A stretch of DNA of 34,439 bases. Origin: an uncultured Neisseriaceae bacterium (lineage in GTDB: Bacteria > Pseudomonadota > Gammaproteobacteria > Burkholderiales > UBA11063). The translations under genes were made by a program, and so were the position numbers. A model generated the notes under the pieces. The model did not search any database, was not told the DNA's origin, and saw only the letters and a list, made by a program, of their open reading frames with translations. The DNA is taken from NCBI GenBank assembly GCA_937952895.1, contig CALFYC010000098.1, positions 1 to 34,439 of the forward strand, written 5' to 3'. Below, piece after piece: positions 27,227 to 34,439 of the stretch (position 1 is its first letter; each line of letters opens with the position of its first letter).

Positions 27227-28978
27227 TTACATCCGCTCTATAATTGGAATACCAAGCAATTCCAACCCTTGCCTCAAAATTATGGCAATCGTTTGAGATA
27301 ACCGTAATCTACTTGATTTGATTTCATCATTACCAGCCTTTAGTATTGGACATGCTTCATAAAACTGCATAAATAATACAGATAAATCATATAAATATTG
27401 ACATAAATAATGAGGATAGCAATCTTTGGCAGTAATAAAAATTGTATCGCCAAATTTAGCAATTTGTAATGCCAACTTATGCTCTACTAAAGTATTAAAC
27501 TTAAACTTGAATTTATTAACCTCTTCAATTATGCTACTATCAAACTTACTTAAAACACTTTGAATTCTGGTATATGCATATAATAAATATGGCGCGGTAT
27601 TACCATCAAATGCTAGCATTTTATCAAAGCTAAATATATAATCACTGGTCCTATTTTTTGATAAATCTGCATATTTAATTGACGCAATTGCCATTATATT
27701 AGCTAAATAATTTTGTTCAGCAATTGTCCATTCTGAATTACGCTCTTTAACCACCAATTTAGCTCTAGCAATAGCCTCATTGATTAGATCAGCAAGTTTA
27801 ACCACTTCACCAGACCTTGTTTTAAAAGGTCTCCCACCTTCATCCATCATGGTTCCAAAAGCAATATGTTCAAGCTTTGTCTCCATTTTAGCTAAAGCTG
27901 ATTTTTTACCAACTAAAAATAATTGTTTGAAATGAAATGATTGTCTTGCATCTACAACATAGACAATCCTATCAGCATGTAATTTATTAACGCGATAATT
28001 AATTGCAGCTAAATCAGTCGTTGCATATAAAAACCCGCCATCTGTTTTTTGTACAATAAATGGCACGTTCTCGCTATCTTGAAATTCATTTTCTGTAAAA
28101 AACACACATAAAGCCCCATCACTTTTCGTCAACATGTTTTTTTCAGTTAAATGATTTACTATTCCTGGTAAATCATCATTATAGAAACTTTCACCACAAA
28201 CATCATCACTGGATAAATTAACCCTTAATCTATCATATATCTCTTGACAATGGCGCAATGAAACATTAGTAAACTCAGCCCAATATTTTCTAATCATTGC
28301 AGCATTTTCACCTGTATTACTTTGAAGTACTGCTACCATTTTTCTGGATCGATCTGCAAATTCTGGATCTTCATCAAACTTTTTCTTTGCCATACGATAG
28401 CAAGCTTCTAAGTCAGAGAGTTTATTTGCCAGATTGACTATTTCCTCATATTCCGTTAAATAAGCAATTAACATACCGAATTGAGTGCCCCAATCTCCTA
28501 CATGATTTTGCCTTATAACCTTATGACCTTGATATTCAAAAATTCTTGCTAAAGCATCACCAATAATAGTACTTCTTAAATGCCCAACATGCATCTCTTT
28601 AGCTAAATTAGGTGAAGACAAATCAACAATGATAGTCTCAGGATTTTTAATTTCAGCTCCAAAATGATTATTTGGATTAAGTGCATCAATAAAATTTTCT
28701 AAATAAGTAGAATTGAGTGTAATATTAATAAATCCAGGACCAGCTATTTCAACTTTAGAAGCAATATTGTCTAACTTAACTAATTTAACCACTTCAAACG
28801 CTAATTCACGTGGATTCTTCTTTAACAGCTTAGCTGCAGCCATGATTCCATTAATTTGAAAATCACCAAATTCTGGACGCGATGCATCAGTAAGTAACAC
28901 AGGTATATTATCAGGAATTTGCGCCTGAACAAAAGCTGTTTTAAAAACATCTTCTAAAATATTAAATATAGTTAACAT
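27227..28978 (-). CDS. argS: Arginyl-tRNA synthetase
   Basis: Class Ia synthetase, 583 residues. The N-terminal Add1 domain has DASRPEFGDFQINGIMAAAK. The HIGH-type motif is HVGHLRSTIIGD (about 129-140). GTMMDEGGRPFKTRSGEVVK replaces KMSKS, as usual in ArgRS. The C-terminal anticodon-binding DALR domain ends LLGIPIIERM. It is followed directly by tag. The region upstream (28979-29115) has an A/T-rich possible -10 but no promoter I would name, then the rpsT terminator. Confidence 0.97.
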   Translation of the reverse strand: MLTIFNILEDVFKTAFVQAQIPDNIPVLLTDASRPEFGDFQINGIMAAAKLLKKNPRELAFEVVKLVKLDNIASKVEIAGPGFINITLNSTYLENFIDALNPNNHFGAEIKNPETIIVDLSSPNLAKEMHVGHLRSTIIGDALARIFEYQGHKVIRQNHVGDWGTQFGMLIAYLTEYEEIVNLANKLSDLEACYRMAKKKFDEDPEFADRSRKMVAVLQSNTGENAAMIRKYWAEFTNVSLRHCQEIYDRLRVNLSSDDVCGESFYNDDLPGIVNHLTEKNMLTKSDGALCVFFTENEFQDSENVPFIVQKTDGGFLYATTDLAAINYRVNKLHADRIVYVVDARQSFHFKQLFLVGKKSALAKMETKLEHIAFGTMMDEGGRPFKTRSGEVVKLADLINEAIARAKLVVKERNSEWTIAEQNYLANIMAIASIKYADLSKNRTSDYIFSFDKMLAFDGNTAPYLLYAYTRIQSVLSKFDSSIIEEVNKFKFKFNTLVEHKLALQIAKFGDTIFITAKDCYPHYLCQYLYDLSVLFMQFYEACPILKAGNDEIKSSRLRLSQTIAIILRQGLELLGIPIIERM

Positions 28979-29080
28979 TAATTAAAACCATTTAAAAAAT
29001 ATTATTGTGTGAGATATACAATGAGTTTAACCATAAAGCCTGATTTTATCATATAGTAAGAATGATATTAGATGTGATTA

Positions 29081-29116
29081 AATTAATAAACCCCGAAAAA
29101 TCGGGGTTTATTAATT
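29081..29116. terminator. rpsT terminator
   Basis: A perfect 16-bp stem, AATTAATAAACCCCGA (29081-29096) with its complement (29101-29116), and a 4-nt loop. It begins at the rpsT stop codon on the minus strand. The A/T arms give U-runs on both strands. This is the strongest intrinsic terminator in the window. Confidence 0.88.
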
Positions 29117-29379
29117 TATGCCATAGCTTTAATTTTAGCCGAAAGCCTACTCTTATGCCTAGCTGCTTTATTTTTGTGAAAAATACCCTTACGTGCAATT
29201 CTATCTATTGTTGATTGTGCACTTTTAAATTCAGATTGTGCAACTGTTTTATCACCAGATTCAACTGCTTTTAATACTTTTTTAATTGCGCTTCTAAACT
29301 CAGTTCTTAAAGCGAAATTAATATCACGTCTATATAACGCTTGACGCGCTCTTTTTCTTGCTTGAGCCGTGTTAGCCAT
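29116..29379 (-). CDS. rpsT: 30S ribosomal protein S20
   Basis: 87 residues, highly basic, at the usual length. MANTAQARKRARQALYRRDI at the start and GIFHKNKAARHKSRLSAKIKAMA at the end are the S20 hallmarks. Shine-Dalgarno AGGAA lies 8 bases before the ATG. A separate transcription unit is indicated by a good promoter (TATAAT at 29449-29454) and the perfect terminator at its stop codon. Confidence 0.97.
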   Translation of the reverse strand: MANTAQARKRARQALYRRDINFALRTEFRSAIKKVLKAVESGDKTVAQSEFKSAQSTIDRIARKGIFHKNKAARHKSRLSAKIKAMA

Positions 29380-29448
29380 TCAAAAATTCCTACAAAAGTA
29401 ATCTTGTTAAAATGTTTATAATAAATCTATTGAGACACTAAAGGTGGT

Positions 29449-29478
29449 ATTATAACATAAAACCTATTCAAAGTTTAA
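29449..29478 (-). promoter_or_regulatory. Sigma70 promoter of rpsT
   Basis: TTAAAC (29473-29478), 18-bp spacer, perfect TATAAT (29449-29454) on the minus strand, about 70 bp before the start codon. Confidence 0.6.
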
Positions 29479-29553
29479 GGATTATTTAGAATATTTTTAT
29501 AGCTTCTTAACATTCAAAAAAATTAAGCCACCTGTTTAATCATTTAATCAATG

Positions 29554-30813
29554 TTAACTAATTGATTCAAAAGTATATTTTCTAGCATAAGCAACCCCTA
29601 ATCCGCAAACAACAATAATTACGAATAAATAACATACTGGGGTTATAAATACCCCAAAACCAATTTTAACTAAAGAACTAATAACTATTGGGGCCATTCC
29701 ACCAAACAAAGAAAAACCAAGATTATATGACATCGCAACCCCAGTTAATCTAATTTTTGTAGGAAATAAGCAAGTAACTAATAATGGCACAATCATTGCT
29801 GCGACACCTTCAATAGCACATAAACCCCAAACTCCAACCATCATTAGCCAACCATGATTATGAATTAAAAAATAACAAAAAGGAATAAAAACTATTGAAA
29901 TTATCAATAAATTCCGGATAATTATAAATGGCTTAATATAATCCGTAAATCTTCCAATAACATAAATTACAATAACATTTGTAAGCATTCCCAAAGCTAA
30001 CACATAACTGATTGACTTATTATCTATCTTTAATATTGTGTGGAAATAAGTGGGCATAAATATTATAAACACCATCACAGATCCTGCCAATATTGCTGTG
30101 TATGCAATCCCAATGATCAGCTGCGGTAAATGGTTTTTAAACAAATCAATTAGAGGAAACCTGGATTTATGTTGAATTTTTTTAAATAATTCTGTTTCAT
30201 GTAAGCTCTCTCGAATTTTATAACTAACTATACATACAACACCACCCAAAATAAATGGTAGGCGCCAACCATAATTATTTAACTCAGTAGGAGTTAGGAA
30301 AAGATTTAACAATTGATTAATTACCATACCTAATAATAAGCCACTATTAACTCCAGACATTGTAAGTCCGAAACCAATTCCACGTTTATTATGCATTGAT
30401 TCACTAATATAGACAAATGTACTTGGCAGTTCGCCACCTAAAGCAAGTCCTTGAATTAAACGAAAAATCAATAATAGAATTGGGGCAATCACTCCAATTT
30501 GGTTATAAGTAGGTAAGAGACCAATTCCAAGAGATGAAATCCCCATTAAAATAATTGTGAATACCAACACTTTTTTGCGTCCATGCTCATCTCCAATATG
30601 ACTAAAAATCATTCCACCAATTGGACGTGCAATATATCCTAAAATAAAGACCACATAACTTTCTATAACTGAGATAATGGCTTGATCGCTTGGGAAAAAT
30701 TGATGAGCAAAATAAACCGAAAATATACCATAAATGACAAAATCATAAAATTCAAGCATTCCGCCAATTGCTGACAAAAAAATAACACGTCTTTCTTCTT
30801 TATTTAATTTAAT
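29554..30813 (-). CDS. MFS transporter, MHS (metabolite:H+ symporter) type
   Basis: 419 residues if it starts at ATT 30813, about 12 membrane helices. The N-terminus SAIGGMLEFYDFVIYGIFSV, the loop GDEHGRKKVL after helix 2, and RLIQGLALGGELPSTFVYIS are typical of the MHS/proline-betaine family, so it probably imports a small organic solute with protons. The first usual start in frame is TTG 30777 (reading MSAIGG), which removes the conserved pre-helix residues and has no Shine-Dalgarno. Upstream, AGGAG (30821-30825) lies seven bases before ATT 30813, and the frame from there reads (M)KLNKEERRVIFLSAIGG, as in homologues. A stop in frame lies at 30827-30829. The substrate is unknown. Confidence 0.85.
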   Translation of the reverse strand: MKLNKEERRVIFLSAIGGMLEFYDFVIYGIFSVYFAHQFFPSDQAIISVIESYVVFILGYIARPIGGMIFSHIGDEHGRKKVLVFTIILMGISSLGIGLLPTYNQIGVIAPILLLIFRLIQGLALGGELPSTFVYISESMHNKRGIGFGLTMSGVNSGLLLGMVINQLLNLFLTPTELNNYGWRLPFILGGVVCIVSYKIRESLHETELFKKIQHKSRFPLIDLFKNHLPQLIIGIAYTAILAGSVMVFIIFMPTYFHTILKIDNKSISYVLALGMLTNVIVIYVIGRFTDYIKPFIIIRNLLIISIVFIPFCYFLIHNHGWLMMVGVWGLCAIEGVAAMIVPLLVTCLFPTKIRLTGVAMSYNLGFSLFGGMAPIVISSLVKIGFGVFITPVCYLFVIIVVCGLGVAYARKYTFESIS

Positions 30814-30890
30814 TTCTCTACTCCTAAATCACCACAAAATTAATAATATAAAATATTCTCTAATGAAAATTCAATAATAGATTGTATGAC

Positions 30891-31331
30891 CTATTCCTGA
30901 TTCCTGATCGATAACAATAGCATCATTATAGCCAATGGCAAAATGACATAATTTACAATTTGCCCTGGTGGGAGATGGGAAAAACAAACAGGTTTTACAT
31001 GGCCAACAAAAATACGCATTAATATTTCTAAAATCATTAATAAATACATAAAAGGTATTAATACTTTATATCTAAAATATACAACTAATTGAATAATTGC
31101 ATATAGAAGCTGTGAACTTCCCCATAATGAAAATGCAAAAATGATTTCTTTTGCTCCACCATGGGTTAAATCCATTCCAGCAATTGAATGAGCACCTCCA
31201 TCTGGAGCTAAGAAATGAATACAACTTCGAAAAAATCCAAATATTGCGATTATTAAGAATATTATTGAAGCAGTTTTACTCCCATTATATTTATTATCTA
31301 CAACCTTAGGAAATATCTTATATAAAACCAT
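30891..31331 (-). CDS. Unrecognised four-helix membrane protein
   Basis: 146 residues that I do not recognise. Four membrane helices are likely at about 21-41, 62-85, 88-109 and 124-142. Between helices 1 and 2 is a polar loop, HFLAPDGGAHSIAGMDLTHGG (about 39-59), rich in Gly, His and Asp, which looks like the functional face. After helix 3 comes GHVKPVCFSHLPPGQ. The Shine-Dalgarno AAAGGTG lies six bases before the ATG at 31331. It precedes the MFS gene by 78 bp on the same strand. Base composition is like its neighbours. Confidence 0.75.
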   Translation of the reverse strand: MVLYKIFPKVVDNKYNGSKTASIIFLIIAIFGFFRSCIHFLAPDGGAHSIAGMDLTHGGAKEIIFAFSLWGSSQLLYAIIQLVVYFRYKVLIPFMYLLMILEILMRIFVGHVKPVCFSHLPPGQIVNYVILPLAIMMLLLSIRNQE

Positions 31332-31468
31332 ATATGCACCTTTAACTATATTTTTAAAATACCAGTTATTATATCAATATTATTAATCTAATAAATAAAT
31401 CAGGTTATTCAAAAATGATTTTTCTTGTTGTATAATGCTAAAGTTTATACTTTTTGAAGTTATATATA

Positions 31469-31795
31469 ATGCAAAAATTTTTAGTTAGTTCCTGTCTAAT
31501 CGGAAATAAAGTTCGCTATGATTGGGGTAACTGCCTCCAGGATAAACGATTAATGCGTAAGTGGTTAACTGAAGATTGATTTATCATTATTTGCCCATAA
31601 GTGTCTGGTGGTTTATCGATACCCAGAGCAACAGCTGAAATTATACGAATAAGAATAGTTACAAAGACTGGTCTTGATGTTACCCATGAATTTAAACGTT
31701 GAACACAATTAGCTCTCAATATTTGCAAACATAATAATATTAAATTTGTGCTTTTTAAATCAAGAAGTCCATCACATTTAATGAAAATCAACTAA
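31469..31795 (+). pseudogene. DUF523 family protein, inactivated by three in-frame stops
   Basis: The frame from ATG 31469 reads MQKFLVSSCLIGNKVRYDWG, the DUF523 N-terminus (KxLVSACLLGxxVRYDG). It runs to a TGA at 31577, where homologues have Gly or Asp-like residues. Without any shift it continues FIIICP, TAA (31598), VSGGLSIPRATAEII, VTKTGLDVTHEFKR, TGA (31706), TQLALNICKHNNIKFVLFKS and RSPS. These are the later DUF523 blocks: CPEVxGGLxxPRxxAEI, then RVxTxxGxDVTxxF, then ALLKxRSPSCG. The second stop falls where the family has Glu. The last block loses its CG, and a final TAA follows. The reading frame is never shifted, so decay seems recent. A -10 like TATAAT (about 31431) still precedes it. 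Confidence 0.85.
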
Positions 31796-31947
31796 TAGAA
31801 ATAGATAAAGCGATTTATAAAAACGATTCTTTTTGGTCTGCAATATACATAAGCATGTTAATATAGTCCTCTACTTTAATTAATATCAATTTAATAGTGG
31901 CTCATTTTCTTGATCTTTTAAATATTTAATCATGTGTATTAAATATT

Positions 31948-32670
31948 CTATATCCTCATTGTAACCTCAATAGCTATAAGTTTAGCTGGTTGTATAATTT
32001 TAAATTCAATCTTATTATCTATTTCTTCTAGCATTATTGCGTCACGATATCCCAATTTTTGCTGATTAATTTCAATCTCCCCTTCGATCACCATTAGAAA
32101 TAATCCAGAATTAACTTGATTCAAGTTATATTGGTATTCAACTGCGGTATCAGTAAAATTACCTAAATTTATAAAGGCCTCTTGATTAATATATAACTCA
32201 TCCGAATTGTGCCGATTTGAAACCAAACAATGCCATAAATTATTTTGAATTAATTTATCACTAAAGTTTTGTTGCGCATAACTTGGAGGTAAACCTTTTT
32301 TACTAGGATAAATCCAAATTTGGAAGAGGTTGAGTTGAGTATCATTTAAAGGATTTGCTTCACTATGTGAAATACCACTTCCCGCACACATCACTTGAAT
32401 CTCACCCGCATTAATTCTAGATTTATTGCCTAAACTATCTGTATGTTCAACTGCTCCATTTAGAACCACGGTAATAATTTCCATATCATTATGTGCGTGT
32501 GGCATAAATAATCCATTTGGTTCAATAAAATCATCATTTAAAACTCTTAGAGCGCCAAATCTTTTCATCTTTGGATTAATATAATCACCAAAACTAAAAG
32601 TATGATAAGTATCTAACCACCCAAAATTTAGGTGACCACGAGTATCTGCCCTAACTAAAATGCTATCCAT
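31948..32670 (-). CDS. Pirin family protein (YhhW-type bicupin)
   Basis: 240 residues, two cupin domains. Metal-binding residues of the N-terminal cupin are all present: H58 and H60 in MPHAHNDMEI, H102 and E104 in GISHSEANP. It opens DTRGHLNFGWLDTYHTFSFG (about 9-28), the pirin hallmark. The second cupin (about 170-240) is degenerate, as is usual. E. coli YhhW shows quercetinase activity in vitro; the cellular role is not known. It looks intact between two pseudogenes. The short stretch after the stop to 31796 holds no gene I can name. Confidence 0.93.
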   Translation of the reverse strand: MDSILVRADTRGHLNFGWLDTYHTFSFGDYINPKMKRFGALRVLNDDFIEPNGLFMPHAHNDMEIITVVLNGAVEHTDSLGNKSRINAGEIQVMCAGSGISHSEANPLNDTQLNLFQIWIYPSKKGLPPSYAQQNFSDKLIQNNLWHCLVSNRHNSDELYINQEAFINLGNFTDTAVEYQYNLNQVNSGLFLMVIEGEIEINQQKLGYRDAIMLEEIDNKIEFKIIQPAKLIAIEVTMRI

Positions 32671-33151
32671 TTATAGCCCTTTAAAGAAATAATGTTATAT
32701 AACAATCACATGCGCTATAGTTTGCTATGATAAAGTATTAGAAAAATTTTGATGAATTATATCATACATATTTATTAAGCTTGAGGAATCATGGGAAAGG
32801 AACTCATTAATCCAATGGATCAATGTGAAAATTATTCCTTATGTGGTTAAACTAAATATATTGGTTTAAAATTTTCCATCTGGTAATCAATCATTACCAA
32901 CTCTAAATAACGCCTCTGCATCACAAACTTTAATAAATTTATCAAATTTATATTTAGACAACACTATTTAGTATCCTCTCCCAATTTTTCCCCCGAATTG
33001 CTTAGGTTTAAATTTTATTAGACAACCCTATCTATATTAATACAAGATTATGACTGAGAATAGTAGTAAAGATTATTCTTGATTAAATTTACAAATCAAT
33101 TATTAAATTGATTAAGTTTAATTTAAATAAAAATATTTAAGGAGATATATC
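32671..33151. other. Gene-poor stretch between pirin and the hydrophilic protein gene
   Basis: 481 bp, no intact gene. A plus-strand frame at 32791 (MGKELINPMDQCENYSLCG, then stop) has GAGGA just upstream. A second stretch near 32876-32968 reads like coding sequence (SGNQSLPTLNNASASQTLIN, then LSNLYLDNTI) in one frame before a stop. I recognise neither. They may be remnants of further decayed genes. A weak promoter, TTGATT (33079-33084) with TATTAA (33101-33106), may serve the next gene. Confidence 0.4.
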
Positions 33152-33370
33152 ATGAAAAATACTAATTATGATAAAAATCAGAATAAAGATGTTTCAAATA
33201 AAAATGAAAATAAACAACAACGTGAAACCGGTAATAAAGATCATCAATCAGAATCGAAGAAAACTGCGCAACAGCAAGGAGGACGTCATTCTGAAGATCA
33301 AGATAATAGCAGTAATTTGAATGAATCTCAAAAAGATAAAGATTCATCTAAATCAAGGGATCATGAATAA
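33152..33370 (+). CDS. Small highly hydrophilic, probably disordered protein
   Basis: 72 residues, about 85% of them K, N, Q, E, D, S, R, T, G or H, with no hydrophobic stretch. It opens MKNTNYDKNQNKDVSNKNEN and ends KDKDSSKSRDHE. There is one QQQGGRHSEDQ segment in the middle that distantly recalls KGG-type stress proteins, but the repeat is not there, so no family is claimed. The Shine-Dalgarno AAGGAGATATATC is one of the strongest in the window, and a long hairpin follows the stop, so it is a real monocistronic gene. Such composition fits a desiccation or osmotic-stress protectant (inference). Confidence 0.72.
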   Translation: MKNTNYDKNQNKDVSNKNENKQQRETGNKDHQSESKKTAQQQGGRHSEDQDNSSNLNESQKDKDSSKSRDHE

Positions 33371-33385
33371 AATTCTAAATCTCTA

Positions 33386-33414
33386 ATAAATGGTGACTTT
33401 AAGTCACCATTTAT
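33386..33414 (+). terminator. Hairpin after the hydrophilic protein gene
   Basis: ATAAATGGTGACTT (33386-33399) mirrors AAGTCACCATTTAT (33401-33414): 12-13 usable pairs and a small loop, 16 nt after the stop codon. The following CAATTATATTATTT is only partly U-rich. Confidence 0.65.
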
Positions 33415-33542
33415 CAATTATATTATTTAAATCAAATTTTAAAAGAATCTTTTGCCAAAATCCACAATCATCACAACAATGCATCTTTGTCGCATTCTCA
33501 ATATCATAATCAATACTCTTGCATTTTAAAGTATTGATAAAT

Positions 33543-33871
33543 ATGAATATTCAACCTAATTTATTATGATAAATAAACCCAGATCAATAACAAGATTTGC
33601 CAGAATTTGAAAAAGATATGTGGCCAATTCCAAAACACTAGAATTTAGGCTATAAAAGGCTCTGACAAATTAAAAGGTAAAAGTGCAGTTATTAAAAGCC
33701 TAGATAGAGGCATAGGGGAAAGCTGTGACAATTACCTTTGCTAAGTAAGGAGCAAGATTAATAATTTCATATCTATCTGAAGATTAAGATGCCAAAGATA
33801 CTAAAAAACAGATAAAAAATGAAAGTACATGCATATTAATTCGTGCTGTTTTAATCAAACAAAAACATTGA
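33543..33871 (+). pseudogene. SDR-family oxidoreductase remnant (YghA/YhxD-like), heavily mutated
   Basis: Read with frameshifts, the plus strand gives MNIQPNLL, two stops, INPDQ, stop, QDLPEFEKDMWPIPKH, stop, NLGYK. After a +1 shift in TATAAAAGG (33651-33659) it gives KGSDKLKGKSAVIKSLDRGIG. After another shift near 33724 it gives VTITFAK, stop, GARLIISYLSED, stop, DAKDTKKQI, KNESTCILIRAVLIKQKH, stop. This follows the N-terminal third of SDRs with a long N-terminal tail (YxGSxKLxGKxAxITGGDSGIGRAVAxxFAxEGA, then SYLxEDEDAxxT). The cofactor loop is eroded (KSLDRGIG in place of TGGDSGIG). The catalytic YxxxK half is missing. Confidence 0.85.
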
Positions 33872-33960
33872 TTAAACTCCTTTAATCCCATGAGTAATTA
33901 TGACAATTTATTATTTCACATAAATATCTGAATTTCTCCTTAGAATTTAGGCAACATTCT

Positions 33961-34121
33961 TATACTAAAACCTATAATAGTTATTAAAATTTTATATGCT
34001 AAAGTCACTCCCAGCAATAAATAAAAAATAATATAAAGCAATATGAATTATTTTATTCAATTTGTTGAAAAAGCCACAAATACTATACTAAAACCTATTG
34101 AGTATTTATTAACATTTTATA
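33961..34121 (+). repeat. Imperfect direct repeat before the glycosyltransferase
   Basis: TATACTAAAACCTAT occurs exactly at 33961-33975 and 34084-34098. Each copy is followed 5-7 bp later by TTATTAAMATTTTATA (33981-33996 and 34106-34121, one mismatch). The second copy ends at the glycosyltransferase Shine-Dalgarno. The spacing of copies is 123 bp. Confidence 0.65.
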
Positions 34122-34132
34122 AGGAATATGTT

Positions 34133-34439
34133 ATGGAATTAAATAAAACATATGATAAGCATACAAGTAAAATCAGAAAAAATATTATTAAACAATTAAA
34201 TACAAACACTTTACTTTGTTTTTCACATTTACGTTGGGATTTTGTTTATCAAAGACCGCAGCATCTAATGTCTAGATTTTCAAACCTATATAACGTATTA
34301 TTTATTGAAGAACCAATTTATATAGATGATATGAAAGCTTATTTACATATAAAAAAAATAAAAAATAATCTTTGCATTTTAGTTCCACATATTCCTAAAT
34401 CATTTTCGAAAAATGAAGAAAATACTGAATTATCCAATT
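34133..34439 (+). CDS. Glycosyltransferase, N-terminal part (continues beyond window)
   Basis: 102 codons up to the right edge. TLLCFSHLRWDFVYQRPQHL followed by MSRFSNLYNVLFIEEP is the N-terminal block (LVCFSHLRWDFVxQRPQHL) of a family of group-1-like glycosyltransferases found in exopolysaccharide and cell-surface loci. The first Rossmann half begins here; the nucleotide-sugar-binding half is outside. ATG 34133 has AAGGA seven bases upstream and is preferred. An in-frame ATG at 34043 would add 30 residues but has no Shine-Dalgarno and would translate one copy of the direct repeat. Confidence 0.85.
   Translation, partial: MELNKTYDKHTSKIRKNIIKQLNTNTLLCFSHLRWDFVYQRPQHLMSRFSNLYNVLFIEEPIYIDDMKAYLHIKKIKNNLCILVPHIPKSFSKNEENTELSN

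Noticed and set aside
31577..31708. Recoding of stop codons (TGA as Trp or Sec) in the DUF523 gene
   Set aside because: TAA is also present in frame, the last block has lost its CG, and TGA ends other genes or frames normally. Decay is simpler.
31516..31791. Minus-strand frame of 91 codons
   Set aside because: It is the shadow of the DUF523 fossil on the plus strand, which matches a known family over most of its length.
33162..33347. Minus-strand frame of 61 codons
   Set aside because: It is antisense to the hydrophilic protein gene, which has a strong Shine-Dalgarno and a terminator.
1..34439. CRISPR arrays, insertion sequences, prophage, tRNA or rRNA genes
   Set aside because: No regularly spaced repeats, transposase-like frames, terminal inverted repeats, phage genes or cloverleaf-like sequences were seen on reading. 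Very short or degenerate ones could be missed without a search.

Overview
The window comes from an AT-rich proteobacterium, probably gamma- or betaproteobacterial. This rests on gene content (rpsO-pnp, recC-recB-recD, ndk-rlmN-ispG, tag, argS, kdp), on the low G+C seen throughout, and on the A/T-ending codons of every gene. No rRNA or tRNA gene was seen, so the genus is not claimed. Most of the window is ordinary chromosome. The last 3 kb are decaying.

Layout. At 1-2251, on the minus strand, rpsO is followed by pnp (GTG start, C-terminus outside the window), with two strong hairpins between them. From 13223 down to 2448 lies a long minus-strand gene run: recC, recB and recD joined by 4-bp overlaps, then a GNAT acetyltransferase, a methyltransferase remnant and rarA. 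These are mostly recombination and repair genes. At 13224-13535 is a gap with two adjacent DnaA-box-like 9-mers. At 13536-16200 (+) are an HXXEE-type membrane protein and a KdpD sensor that stops just before the histidine-kinase core. At 16332-20834 (-) is the potassium-importing P-type ATPase in the unusual order kdpB-kdpC-kdpF-kdpA, including a 29-codon kdpF. A bidirectional terminator separates it from kdpD.

Upstream of kdpB is a 405-bp gap. It holds a near-consensus promoter, a terminator-like hairpin about 120 nt downstream, a 16-bp palindrome and a second promoter. This is either a small RNA gene or a long structured kdp leader. A 53-codon DUF1328 gene follows at 21240 (+). At 21552-25857 (-) is an ndk-rlmN-ispG-vanX-like run ending in an N-terminally truncated transporter. 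A nitroreductase (+) faces tag and argS (-). Then come rpsT with a textbook terminator, an MHS-type MFS transporter that seems to start at ATT, and an unrecognised four-helix membrane protein.

From about 31.4 kb gene density falls. There is a DUF523 pseudogene (three in-frame stops, frame intact), an intact pirin, a 481-bp gap, a 72-residue highly hydrophilic protein with a very strong Shine-Dalgarno, an SDR oxidoreductase pseudogene (several stops, two frameshifts), and the start of a glycosyltransferase running off the right edge.

The most unusual points are the kinase-less KdpD beside a complete Kdp pump, the possible RNA or leader upstream of kdpB, the ATT start, and the two pseudogenes, which are still readable residue by residue.
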